In this document: in pieces, positions 14,092 through 23,252 of the stretch
Layout: each line of letters starts with the position of its first letter
Numbering within the stretch: the stretch's first letter is position 1
DNA from: Vannielia litorea
GTDB taxonomy: Bacteria > Pseudomonadota > Alphaproteobacteria > Rhodobacterales > Rhodobacteraceae
NCBI RefSeq assembly: GCF_019801175.1
Contig: NZ_JAHVJR010000002.1
Location: forward strand, 372,001-436,000
Reading direction: 5' to 3'
DNA length: 64,000 bases
The notes under the pieces: generated by a model
Databases searched by the model: none
Told to the model about the DNA's origin: nothing
What the model saw: only the letters and a program-made list of their open reading frames with translations
Program-made: the position numbers and the translations under genes

Positions 14092-16628
14092 TTACTCGAG
14101 GAATAGCATTTCCGACAAGGAGAACATATCCTTCGGCACTATTCGGTGTAGCCCCTCGGCGTATCGTGCTCGAACCCAGTCACCGTTGTCTCGGTAAGTC
14201 CAGAAAACGTTGCGATATTCGCGGTGCTGCACCCTGATCTTGTCGATGTTTCGGTCGGATTGAAGGCGCCCGGTTTCGCCGTCATCCTTGATCTCGACCA
14301 AGGCAATTGCGTTTGGCGTGGCGCGTCCGGCGACACCAGCAACGAAGTCCGGAAAGAAGTTCTTGCCGCTCGGCAGCACGATCCTAGTTGCCCAGCGTTC
14401 GTTTTCCGGATTTCGCATCCACCAGAGCACGGTGCCGGTCCCATCCTCATCGAGGACCTCTGCGAACTTCTGCTCTTCCTCGTTCAGGCGTGCAGCAAAG
14501 ACGCCATAGGCTGACTTCCTGGCGACCGGCTGGCCATCGGGGCCGTATTAGCTTTCGGGGATCGCTCGGCGTCAGACAGCCGCACGTTTCGGCCTTGCGC
14601 AGTCTTCATCGCCTCTTTCAGCTTCTCCGGCTCACCCATCACCGCGAAATCCAGCGCGCGGCGCAAGTCGCGTTCCTCTGCATCGATACCCTCATCATCA
14701 ACCACCCGGCGCAGCTCTGTGATCAGCGCTCGTTTCAGCAATCTCGGATCGATGGCGTCGTTTAAGTTGAAGGCCATCTGCGCCTTCTCTGCGACCCGCG
14801 CATTCGAGAGACGCAGACGCAAATCGACCTCTTCGGTCAGGTCCACGACGAACAAATCGCGCAGGCTCATCTTGGCCTTGGTCTTCCGCTTCTGCAAAAG
14901 CGACACGGTGTTCGAGCTCTTGCAAAAGAGCTTCGCAGTGTCATCGACCAGCTTTTCCGCGCTGCCGGGATCGGGCGGCATTTCCCGCCAGAGGCCTTTC
15001 GGAAGGTCGATATCTCTGCGCAGGGGGTAGTGGCGAAGATTGGGCTTGGCCGGTATGCTGGCCCCGGACGCAGGGCGTTCTGCTTCCGGCAGGTTGCCGA
15101 ATAAGGGCGTTTGCGCCAACTGCTGCCATGCCTCGCCCGCAAGGATGGCGCGGTCTTGTTCGGCTTCAGGCAGCTGCGATACGTCCGATTTCACCAAGCC
15201 GCTCTCGATCAAATTCGAAAGCCGCATCTGGCGGTCTTCTGGCGTTGTCGGCATAGGGGGCATAAACCGGGAGGTTGTAGCGATATCGTTGCACACAAGC
15301 GGTTTTGAAGCGCTTCCAAATTCGAAGACATCGAGCCGATCCGTAATCAGCTCAATGCTCTGGCGCACCGCCTTGACCTCTTCGACGGCGGCATCGAGGC
15401 CCGCTTGCAACTCAGGGTCTGTCAGGAACACATAGCCACGATCCAGCAAGGCATCCTGCCCGTCAATGGGGCGGATCAGGGGGTGCACCCGCATGATCCG
15501 GCCAACAATCTGGAGGCCGAATTCGACGCCACGGTTCGGACGAACGGAAACCAAAGTCCAGGCGCGGGGAGCATCGAAGCCAGTGGCGACCGCAACCTTG
15601 AAAATCAGCACTTCCTTGTCTGGGTCATAGGCGAGCGTGTGGAAATCAGGACCGGGTTGTCCAGAGGTATGGGTGGCAATCGCGGCATCAGGCACACCAA
15701 CTTCGATCAGCTTTTCCCGAACCCTTGCGACCGGATCATCGCGGCCCTTTGACTGATCCTCCACCTGAACCAGCATCAGGGGGGTCAGTGCTATGCCGCG
15801 CTCCGCCAGTCTTGTCTTAAGGCGCAGATGCTGCGTCCACCCGGCGGTAAGGGTGGCTTGCTCGTGGTCCACCAAGTCGCGATCCGCATCACTCATGCGA
15901 ATTACGCCCATCATCAGGCCTTCCTTGTTCAGTCCAGCTTCTACGACCTCTCCTCGCGGGACAATTACTCTGCTCGCAACTTCGACACCGGCTTCTTCCT
16001 CGAATGCTTCAAGCCTGGTATCATTCGGCGTTGCCGTGGCAAGGATCGTGAAATCCGGCTTCAGAGCATTTAGATAGAAAGAGGCGGCGGCGGCTGCGGA
16101 CGCGCCGAAATTGAGGTGCGCCTCGTCGATCACCACACCGATGAAGAATCCGTCGTCGCGCAGCGTCTCGATCATGTCGTCCAGCGACAGCGCGCTTTCC
16201 TTTGTACGCCTTACCTTGCGGGCGTCCCTGTTGTTCGCAGCGACCGCACCCCAGGTCTGGACGAATACATCGCCGTCGCGTGTTCCAACTGGCTCGCGAT
16301 CCTTGGTGATGCCCCGGACCCAAAGCGAACCACATTGTTCGACAATCGAATCCCGGGTCTGCGTGACCAGCCCTGCATAGGGCGCGAACCAGAACCAAAC
16401 GACAGGACGCGACAGCCCCCCGCGCAACCCTTCCAGTGTGCGCCCCAGGACCAGTGTCTTGCCCGAGCCGGTCGGTGCTTGAAGCAGTGTCACGCCACTC
16501 TTCAGCGCGATCTCCTGTCGGTGCTGCGGGCGGTTGTCGTGATATTCCGTCACCTTGCGGATCACGCCGGTCAGCGCCGCGACCGCGCGGGTTTGGTATC
16601 CTGCCAGTGCGTAGCGCCCGTCGCTCAT
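14092..16628 (-). pseudogene. res: Type III restriction enzyme Res subunit, split by frameshift and stop
   Basis: The start ATG 16628 overlaps the mod stop (ATGA). The first frame runs 714 residues to 14484 and holds the helicase: Walker A APTGSGKT at residues 51-58 and a DEAH box in VIDEAHLNF. It leaves the true frame near 14565. The C-terminal frame reads AIPES, a TAA at 14548-14550, then YGPDGQPVARKSAYG and on to 14092. It contains the PD-(D/E)xK nuclease site FFPDFVAG...ALVEIKDDG. Adding one base gives 845 codons, a normal Res length. The helicase part can still be made, but without the nuclease module. Decay, not a programmed frameshift, is likely because a stop is also present. Confidence 0.85.
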
Positions 16629-18438
16629 TGCTGGAAGCTCCGCACTAGCGTGTCACGGACCGAACGGATTTCGACCTCAACGCCGGACAATTCCCGCGCC
16701 AGTTGCCCCGGTGCCCAGGCATAAACAAAGACGTTCTGGCGCGACCGGTCACGCAGCCAGTCCAGCAGCGCGGCGTCATAGCGGTCCACCATGACCAGCG
16801 TGACGCCGTCACCCTCATGCGCGTTCCACGGGGTTGTCCTGTCGTAGACGCTCAAGGGCAGGCCGTGCAGGGTTTCAAGCGCGGCCCAGGCATCCTTGGG
16901 GGCCAGATCGTAATCCAGATCCTCAAAGGCGATTTCGCGGGTGCGCAGATAGGCAAAGGGCGCGGCAAGATCGGCATATTCCGGATCGTCGCTGGCATTC
17001 AGCCGCCGTACCCGTTCCGCCATCACATCGCGGCAAAGGTTCTTGTCCGGTTCCTCCTCCGCAGCCTCGGTCGAGGAGACCATGATGAACCGCCGGTCGC
17101 AGCCATCCTCGGCGTCCAGCTCCATAACCGCATGAGCAGTTGTGGCTGAGCCAGCAAAAAAATCAACGACTATGTCGCTACAACTAGAAGCCTGAGCGGC
17201 CAACTGTTTGATGAGTGCTTTTGGCTTTGGATTCTGGAATGCTTTCCTTCCAAAGATACCTTGAATTTCGTTGGTGCCAGCACCGCCGCCGGACCCCGTT
17301 CTAAGTGTAAAAAGATTATCGAGTTCATCCTCGTTCATTCGTGCGATCCAGCTACTCAACGGGGATACATGGCTTCGCAGATCTTTCCAAAACTTCTTGA
17401 AACCTGGGCGGCCAAATCCAACTTTCTTCCCAGCCCAAAAATCGGGATAGGTATCTATTCAGATCAATGGTTTTTTATCTCTGGGCGCAACGGGAGCAGC
17501 GCCTAGCTCGATAGCAGAAAGCACTTCTTCCTTGGAATTCAAGACCACTACTTCTTGCTGCTCTGGAAACAATATCATTCTGTTTTCGATATGCGCTTCC
17601 ATAGTGTCTGAGCGTGTCTTTTGACCCGGTTTCAGCCGATCTTTGGATGCATAGGCCCACACACGATCAGGGTCACAGTGATACCAAATGTCGGTTCTGG
17701 GATCGTGCAATGGGTAGAACAAGTTCTCTCGATCATCTCGATCGAACGCAAGTGTCAGAGGATCAACATTCCATATCCCACGAGGATCATTGTCTGGGTT
17801 CTTATACTTTTTGTTCGACTTTTGCTTACCCGTGAAGATGAAGTTAGGCTTGACGTATACCAAGATGTGCTCGTGAACGTCCGAGAAGTTTCCACCTTTC
17901 GCACTGGTTGTATCTCGAGTCCTCCAGACCAAAGAACCAAGTCGCATTCCCGGTATTGCCTGGTCCATCATGAGCTCCAATACCGCTCTATTGTCATCAT
18001 TGATCGAGACAAGTATCACCCCATCCTCCGCCAGAAGATCGCGGGCCAGCGTGAAGCGGCGGTACAGGAATTCCAGCCATGTGGACTGGCGGAACCGGTC
18101 CTCGGGGTCCATGTAACGGTCGTTATAGACCCAGTCCTTGTTGCCGGTGTTGTAGGGCGGATCGACATAGATGCATTTGACCCGCCCCGCCCCGCCAGCG
18201 TCATCCGCAGCCAGCGCAGCGCATCGAAATTGTCGCCCTCGATCACCATGTTCGGCCAGGGCGCGGGCTTGTCCGACAGCTCCGGCACGATCTCGCAGGC
18301 GATGAAATTCTCGTCGATGGCCTGATCCGCCGCGATTTCATCGCGTTCCCAGACCAGCCCAAGCTTCTTGGTCCGGTCGCGCTTTTCCAGAAGCTCGATC
18401 AGTTGCGCCTTGTTGAGATCATCGTATTTGCCGGACAT
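16625..18438 (-). pseudogene. mod: Type III DNA methyltransferase Mod, broken by 5-bp insertion and nonsense codon
   Basis: ATG 18438 opens SGKYDDLNKAQLIELLEKRD and runs to DNFDALRWLRMTLAG. There, three copies of CCGCC (plus strand, 18182-18196) shift the frame. With two copies the reading continues perfectly as AGRVKCIYVDPPYNTG, the beta-class catalytic DPPY motif. A second lesion, TGA 17459-17461, interrupts KKPLI and IDTYPDFWAGKKVGFGRPGF in one frame. The C-terminal part keeps the S-adenosylmethionine site DFFAGSATTAHAVMEL. Mod subunits recognise and methylate adenine in an asymmetric site and guide Res. Full-length product cannot be made in this state, so the system is off. Confidence 0.88.
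18182..18196. repeat. Three tandem CCGCC copies at the mod frameshift
   Basis: The pentamer CCGCC occurs three times without interruption exactly where mod changes frame. Removing one copy restores the frame (252 nt, 84 codons, from the start to the conserved V of VKCIY). Slipped-strand mispairing at short repeats is the known cause of phase variation in type III mod genes, although real phase-variable tracts are usually longer. Confidence 0.7.
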
Positions 18439-18498
18439 GCGGATGCCTTCTTTCTTTCGTTTCCCGCAACTTATCGCGGGATGCTGCCATTTACACAA

Positions 18499-18824
18499 GG
18501 TTTGGCTGGTTTGATTGCAACGCTTACTCGCTCGCCAATTCTTCCAGCTTGCGATGGGCGAAATGCAGGGTCAGCACCGATCCGGTCAGAAAAGGTACCA
18601 AAGCCCCCGCTAAAGCCGCAATCAATAGCTGCGCCGCCGTGATCCAGTTGAGATCGGCGCCATGGTCGAAGAATTGGAAACGCAGGAAACTGGTCAGTTA
18701 GCAAACACAAACGCCCACATAAATCATGTATAATGGCGTAAGTGGTTCTATCGCGGTCCTGCGGACGCGTTCCAATGTTGCCCTGCGCAAGTTCTGCCAC
18801 TTCTTGCTTGGTTTTTCCAATCGC
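18499..18824. other. Gap with a remnant of a small membrane protein ORF
   Basis: Nothing intact is visible in this stretch between mod and the Xre gene. On the minus strand, 18697 to 18524 encodes 57 codons without a start, including AAQLLIAALAGALVPFLTGS, a transmembrane-like segment, ending at TAA. A preceding reading from GTG 18800 is one frame off and could be its N-terminus if a base was inserted near 18698. This may be another decayed gene, but no family was recognised. Confidence 0.3.
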
Positions 18825-19247
18825 CTATTCCCTTGCGAACTCGATCCAAGTGTGAACTTCATCATCCGTTACTTCCCGCCCCTTGACATGTGACTCGTAC
18901 CAGCGCGCGACTATTGCCCCACGCTTCTCGCTTTTGATCTTGATGCCAGCGCTCACCAGGTACTGATCGAGCGAGGTCTCGATCTCTTTCAGCGCATCGA
19001 AATCGTGACCGGCGCGGATTGATTTCATGCCGAGCAGCAACCAGGCAACGTCAACCTCATATCGGCTTTGCAGCTTGACCAATGCTTCGACAGGGATGCC
19101 GCGCTTGCCTTTTTCGTAGCTGTGATAGGCCCGATGCGAGACGCCAATCGCCTCTGCCATCGCGGCCTGCGAAACGCCGATTTCGCTGCGGGAGATGGCT
19201 AGGCGCGCACCTATCTCTGCAAACAAATCCGCATCTTCATGCGCCAT
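18825..19247 (-). CDS. Xre-family transcriptional regulator
   Basis: The 140-residue protein has an N-terminal helix-turn-helix (ISRSEIGVSQAAMAEAIGVS then HRAYHSYEKGKRGIP, residues about 15-50) of the lambda-repressor type, followed by LQSRYEVDVAWLLLG. The C-terminal 60 residues are charged and helical, perhaps for dimerisation. ATG 19247 is chosen where the conserved region begins; the frame is open further up to 19379. It lies between the decayed restriction locus and the divergent excisionase-like gene. It is therefore a good candidate for the repressor that controls excision or the restriction genes. Confidence 0.75.
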   Translation of the reverse strand: MAHEDADLFAEIGARLAISRSEIGVSQAAMAEAIGVSHRAYHSYEKGKRGIPVEALVKLQSRYEVDVAWLLLGMKSIRAGHDFDALKEIETSLDQYLVSAGIKIKSEKRGAIVARWYESHVKGREVTDDEVHTWIEFARE

Positions 19248-19403
19248 TTTGACTTCCCAATCGACGGTGGCGCAATTTTGTATAAATATCGCACAAAGTG
19301 ACGCATATTCACGGTTGATCCCATCTGAGCACGTCAGAAGGTACTGAACAAGCGATTCCATGCGTATTTCTGAGCTCAACCATAGCGGACAAGGACGACT
19401 GAA

Positions 19404-19829
19404 ATGGCAGAGACCGAAAACTCAGACAGCTCGCAAATCCTGGGGCTTGGCAAAACGCCCGCGCAATGGGTCGAGGTCATGGCAGGCATGGGGATCGACA
19501 TCTCCGAACGTACCTTGCGCGAAAAGGCGAATGACACGGGCGCGTTCTACCGGCTTGGACGGACCATGCCCATCACGCCTGCGCAGATCGACAAGATTTT
19601 TGAAGGAGGCCAGTCATGCCGCTCCAAATCTATAAGAGGGGCCGCGTCTACTGGGCTACGGGCTGGGTCGAGTACAACGGCAGGCCAATCGCAGGCCCAT
19701 ACCGGCGAAGCACTAAGGCATCTACAGAAGCAGGCGCAAGGGACTGGATTAACCGCGAAACCGAGATGCAGATACGCCGCCATGTGGTCGGCGATGAACC
19801 GAGCAAGACCTTCTCGGATGCGATCATGA
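19404..19829 (+). CDS. Excisionase-like DNA-binding protein overlapping the integrase gene
   Basis: Residues 1-70 (LGLGKTPAQWVEVMAGMGID, then ISERTLREKANDTGAFYRLG, then ITPAQIDKIFE) resemble short Xis/AlpA-like winged helix proteins that precede tyrosine integrases in Rhodobacterales elements. The frame continues 70 codons past the integrase start (19616), giving a Ser/Arg/Ala-rich tail encoded out of frame by integrase DNA. I cannot tell whether this tail is selected or a consequence of a lost stop. Its role would be to bend attachment-site DNA and favour excision. Confidence 0.6.
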   Translation: MAETENSDSSQILGLGKTPAQWVEVMAGMGIDISERTLREKANDTGAFYRLGRTMPITPAQIDKIFEGGQSCRSKSIRGAASTGLRAGSSTTAGQSQAHTGEALRHLQKQAQGTGLTAKPRCRYAAMWSAMNRARPSRMRS

Positions 19830-20709
19830 TTTAAAACGCGTCGCCGAAGACCGCGAAGCAGCTAATCCCTATTGTCGAAGAGATCGGCGACACGCCTCTG
19901 GGCGCGATTTCTGGCGCTCTCCTTAAAGGGCTAGGACCGAGGCTGAAGCCAAAGGCATCGACGGACACTTGGTGGCGCGAGATCGTGACGCCCGCGAGCG
20001 CAGTCATCAACAACGCGCATGAGCTGGAAGGGACGCCGCTCATTCGAGTGAAGCCTTACGACAAATTTGAGCGGATCGCACAGGACAAGCGGCGCGGCAA
20101 GCATAGCCGGGTTGAACGCAAGCCCGCCGACAAGGCTTGGATCGAGGCGTTTTGCCGGGCCGCTGATCCGTACAACGCGGCCCTGGTGCGGTTCATGTTT
20201 GAGACAGCGGCGCGGACCGGTCAGGCTGTCTCGATTGAGCCTGACGATCTGCGAACCGCCGAAAACAAGGTCAGGGTGAAAGCGTAAAAAGGACACCCAG
20301 AAAGCTGGATCACCGTATCGCCCCAGATGATGGACGAGTTCCTAGCATTGCCGCCGAATCGGCCGAAAAACCGCAAGACAGGCAAGTTCATGAAGCCGCG
20401 TGTCTTCGGTTATGGAAGCTCCACTGGCTAGAACACACGCTGGAAGACGATCTGCAAGAGCGCGGGCATCCCATACCTCTCTGCCCACCCAGCAGGACGG
20501 CACGGTTTTTCACGGAATTGGTCGTGCGCCAAGGCGTCGACCCGGTTACTGCGGCCAAGGCCGGGCGTTGGTCTGACCCCAAATTGCCGATGCGCATCTA
20601 CGCTCATGCAGAGACGGATGAGGCCGATGTCAGAGCCCGTTTTCGTACAAACCACGTACAGGCGGACGCTGTACAAACACCCAATCGTAAGAAATCACAG
20701 AAGGAATAG
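19616..20709 (+). pseudogene. int: Tyrosine integrase, inactivated by three stops and a frameshift
   Basis: ATG 19616 opens MPLQIYKRGRVYWATGWVEY. In-frame stops interrupt it at TAA 19832, TAA 20285 and TAG 20429. A T5 tract at 20506-20510 (T6 expected) shifts the frame before RHGF...TELVVRQGVDP. All catalytic parts are still spelled out: Arg in FETAARTGQAVS, HPAGRHGF as the His-x-x-Arg box, and the nucleophile Tyr in MRIYAHAE. Joined, the pieces give a protein of about 364 residues, normal for this family. The attR repeat begins 14 bp after the stop. The enzyme once integrated the island into tRNA-Arg; it cannot be made now. Confidence 0.92.
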
Positions 20710-20723
20710 CGCTATGAACGGTT

Positions 20724-20763
20724 CCCTCCTAAGGGGCAGGTTGCAGGTTCGAATCCTGCCGGG
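20724..20763 (+). repeat. attR, displaced 3' part of tRNA-Arg
   Basis: This is an exact 40-bp copy of 5325-5364. It continues as ATCACCA, ending at a CCA at 20768-20770. Placed behind the tRNA 5' half, CGGGATC would pair fully with GGTCCCG (T3-A instead of T3-G) and would give discriminator A instead of G. It is thus probably the original chromosomal 3' end, pushed aside by integration. Confidence 0.95.
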
Positions 20764-20774
20764 ATCACCAGCCC

Positions 20775-21728
20775 TCATGCCAGAACCCGCAGCGGCGCGC
20801 CGTTGAGCCAGCCGCGGATGTTTGCAACCGCTTCGGTATAGAAGCCTGCGTAGTTGTCCTGTGAGACATAGCCGAGGTGAGGGGTAAGCACGGTGTTGGG
20901 GGCGGTAAGCAGGGGCGAGGTGCCGTTCAGGGGTTCGGGGTCGTGCACATCGACCCCGGCGCCGGCGATCTGGCCGCTGTGTAGGGCTGTCGCGAGGGCG
21001 TCGGTACCGACCACGCCGGCGCGGGAGGTGTTGAGCAAATAGGCGGAGGGCTTCATGGCGGCGAGGGCGGCTGCGTCGATGATGTGGCGGGTGCTGTCGT
21101 TTAGGGGTACGTGCAGGCTGACGACATCGGCCTCGGCCAGCAGGGCGTGCAGGCCGTTTGCCCGGCGCACGCCCTTCGCGGCGGCGGCCTCGTCGGTCAG
21201 GCTGCGGCTGAAGGCGAGCACCTCCATCTCGAAGGCGAGGCCGTAGCGGGCCATCGCTTGGGCCACCCGACCAAAGCCGATGAGGCCGAGGGTTTTGCCC
21301 TTCAGGTCCATGCCGAGGGTGGTTTGCCAGCCGCCAGCGCGAAGGGCGGCATCCTCTTGGGGGATGCGGCGGGCGAGGGCGAGAAGCAGGCCCCATGTCA
21401 GCTCGGGCGTCGGGTGGCCGAGGCTGGCGGTGCCGCAGACAGTGACGCCTTGGGTTTTGGCGGCCTCCATGTCGATGGAGGCGTTGCGCATGCCGGTGGT
21501 GACCAACAGGCGCAGGTTGGGAAGGCGGGCGAGCAGGGCAGCGTCGAACGGGGTGCGCTCGCGCATGGCAACGATCACCTCGAAGCGCTGGAGCCTGTCC
21601 ACGAGGGCGTCGCCCGAGATCGTGTCGGAAAAGACGACCGGTTCGACCGCCGGGGCGAGGCCCGACCAGTCGGCGCAGGTGAGTGCCACGCCTTGGTAGT
21701 CATCGAGAATCGCGCACTGCATGGCCAT
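20775..21728 (-). CDS. D-2-hydroxyacid dehydrogenase family protein
   Basis: The 317-residue protein has the NAD-binding fold with KGKTLGLIGFGRVAQAMARY. The catalytic triad is present: Arg in LLNTSRAGVV, Glu in DVHDPEPL and His in LTPHLGYVS. It reduces a 2-oxo acid or oxidises a D-2-hydroxy acid with NAD(P); the substrate is not resolved. ATG 21728 is preceded by GGGGAGG at a good distance, and a 12-codon upstream extension to 21764 is rejected for that reason. The stop lies 11 bp beyond attR, so this is the first chromosomal gene after the island. Confidence 0.88.
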   Translation of the reverse strand: MAMQCAILDDYQGVALTCADWSGLAPAVEPVVFSDTISGDALVDRLQRFEVIVAMRERTPFDAALLARLPNLRLLVTTGMRNASIDMEAAKTQGVTVCGTASLGHPTPELTWGLLLALARRIPQEDAALRAGGWQTTLGMDLKGKTLGLIGFGRVAQAMARYGLAFEMEVLAFSRSLTDEAAAAKGVRRANGLHALLAEADVVSLHVPLNDSTRHIIDAAALAAMKPSAYLLNTSRAGVVGTDALATALHSGQIAGAGVDVHDPEPLNGTSPLLTAPNTVLTPHLGYVSQDNYAGFYTEAVANIRGWLNGAPLRVLA

Positions 21729-21823
21729 GGGCCTGCCTCCCCTTGTGTGCCGCCCGCAAGGCATGCGGGCGCTCGGGCCAAGCTACTGCGGTCAGGCCGG
21801 GGATGGGAGGGGCAAGGGGCGGA

Positions 21824-23149
21824 TCAGGCTGCGGACTTTCTCAGCGCGGGGCTCTTCTCGACGGCGGGCAACATCCTCGGGCCGTAGAGCAGCAGGTCGG
21901 GCTGGTGCGAGCGCTCCGGCCCTTGCATCTCTGCGGCGAGTTCTGCCATGCGTTCGCTGCGTTCGAGGATGGTGTTTCGGTGCGTGTTGGCCCGCTCCTG
22001 TGCGGCGGCGAGTTGGGCGATGATGTCGCCGATCCCGGCATTGGCCTCGCCTGAGCGGCTGTCCTCGATCTTGAAGGCGACGCGCAGGGTGTCGAGGCCG
22101 AGCAGCATGCGCTTCATGTCGCGGCAGGAGGCGACGATGCGGCCTGCCTCGCTCGCGACCTGGGCGAAGGCCTCGCGTGACTTGGCCTTGTAGCTGGCCT
22201 GCAGCTCGCTCAGCATCGTCCGTTCTGGCATGATATCGACCCCGCCCAACCCGCGCCGCTCGGCCAATAGCTGCTTGTCGCAGCGGGCGAGAATCGTGGC
22301 GACCGAGCCCACCAGCATGGCGCGTTCGATGGTGCCGCGAATCGAGGAAAAGCTGGTGTTCTCGCCCACCACATGAGCCTCGAACCATTCCGACATGTCG
22401 ATCGACATGCCCTCGTAGTTGCGGGCCAGCACGCTCAGCGGCCCATCGGTGCGTTCGACGCGGGCGGCCTTGATCTGGAGGTTGCGGGGGATGCCCTCAA
22501 GGTATGAGAACTCGCCGGACAGCTCTCGTGTGGCCTCGACGATCTGCTTGGCGAGGTCGACGAGCTCGGTGGCCCCGGTGACGTTGGCGGTTGGGGGAAT
22601 TCCGAGTTCGCGGCATTCGCTCACGAGTTCGGTGCCCAGCGCCTTGAGCACGAAATTGTCGTAATCGGCAAAGCCCATTGCGCGCAAACCGTCCAGCAGC
22701 GCGGCGGCACTGTCATCCACCGAGCTGCCCTGCACCTCGGCCTTGTGGAGCTTCTGATAGAGCGCCTTGACCGGCTCCAGCAGCTCGCTGGTGGGCTTGA
22801 TCCGGGCCGAGAGGTAGCCGCCCTTGCATGGCGCGACGATGGCGAAGACCCAATAGTGCAGCCCGTCCTTGGCGCGGTTGTTCACATAGGCGGCGGTGAC
22901 CTTGCCGGCCTTCAGCTCATCCCAGAACACGCGGAACACGGCCTTGGGCATTTCGGGGTGGCGCACGGTCTTGTGCGGGGCGCCGATCAGCTCGTCCCAC
23001 TCGTAATGGGCGACGCGCTGAAACACGTAGTTGCCGCTCTGGATGATGCCGCGTTCATCGGTGCGCGAATAGAAAACTTCGCCAAGATCAAACGGCGCTT
23101 CGCCCCGTTCCGGGCGCCATTCCTGCCGCCGCTCCTGTTCAACGCTCAT
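21824..23149 (-). CDS. PAS-domain protein of the Aer/chemotaxis type without a signalling hairpin
   Basis: The 441-residue protein starts with an Aer-like PAS domain: EVFYSRTDERGIIQSGNYVF, then YEWDELIGAPHKTVRHPEMP and VNNRAKDGLHYWVFAIVAP, a typical redox or ligand sensor. The remainder is mainly helical (KQIVEATRELSGEFSYLEGI; AGIGDIIAQLAAAQERAN) and has no recognisable methyl-accepting signalling tip or transmembrane segment. Annotation as a chemotaxis protein therefore rests on the PAS domain alone. ATG 23149 is 5 nt from GGAGGCGG; the ORF is open to 23200. It is probably a soluble sensor or scaffold; its partner is unknown. Confidence 0.7.
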   Translation of the reverse strand: MSVEQERRQEWRPERGEAPFDLGEVFYSRTDERGIIQSGNYVFQRVAHYEWDELIGAPHKTVRHPEMPKAVFRVFWDELKAGKVTAAYVNNRAKDGLHYWVFAIVAPCKGGYLSARIKPTSELLEPVKALYQKLHKAEVQGSSVDDSAAALLDGLRAMGFADYDNFVLKALGTELVSECRELGIPPTANVTGATELVDLAKQIVEATRELSGEFSYLEGIPRNLQIKAARVERTDGPLSVLARNYEGMSIDMSEWFEAHVVGENTSFSSIRGTIERAMLVGSVATILARCDKQLLAERRGLGGVDIMPERTMLSELQASYKAKSREAFAQVASEAGRIVASCRDMKRMLLGLDTLRVAFKIEDSRSGEANAGIGDIIAQLAAAQERANTHRNTILERSERMAELAAEMQGPERSHQPDLLLYGPRMLPAVEKSPALRKSAA

Positions 23150-23252
23150 CCACCGCCTCCTTGCGAGTGCGGGCGCGACTGGCCGCGCCCACGCTCTCAA
23201 GGTGCTAAGATGAAAGCCCTATCTTTTCGTTAACCGCGACAGGGCCTTGCGT

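Larger units (their letters stand above)
5325..20763. mobile_element. Integrated mobilizable element (15.4 kb) in tRNA-Arg(CCT)
   Basis: The element is bounded by attL and attR and ends with excisionase-like and integrase genes next to attR, as in tyrosine-recombinase elements. Its cargo is a replication-type HTH protein, a ColE1-like mob cassette, a mobile mystery A/B pair, a nucleotide-related cluster and a type III restriction-modification locus. No conjugative type IV secretion genes are present, so transfer would have needed a helper. The integrase has three in-frame stops and a frameshift, so the island is probably stranded. The 9.3-14.1 kb part is visibly richer in A+T than the flanking chromosome, which suggests a different donor for the cargo. 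Confidence 0.9.

Noticed and set aside
14092..14600. Programmed frameshift in res
   Set aside because: No slippery heptamer and an additional in-frame TAA just after the shift; a one-base loss fits better.
18499..18824. Functional small gene between mod and the Xre regulator
   Set aside because: Only a 57-codon fragment without start and a shifted N-terminal piece are visible; kept as a remnant only.
9241..20431. Stop-codon reassignment or suppression as the cause of in-frame stops in the island
   Set aside because: TAA, TAG and TGA all occur as interruptions, together with frameshifts, and flanking genes use the same codons as normal stops. Decay is simpler.
20695..21396. Frame ending in a DPGRIRTCNLPLRR-type peptide
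   Set aside because: That peptide is the translation of a tRNA 3' half (attR), a well-known misannotation; the strand is covered by the hydroxyacid dehydrogenase in another frame.
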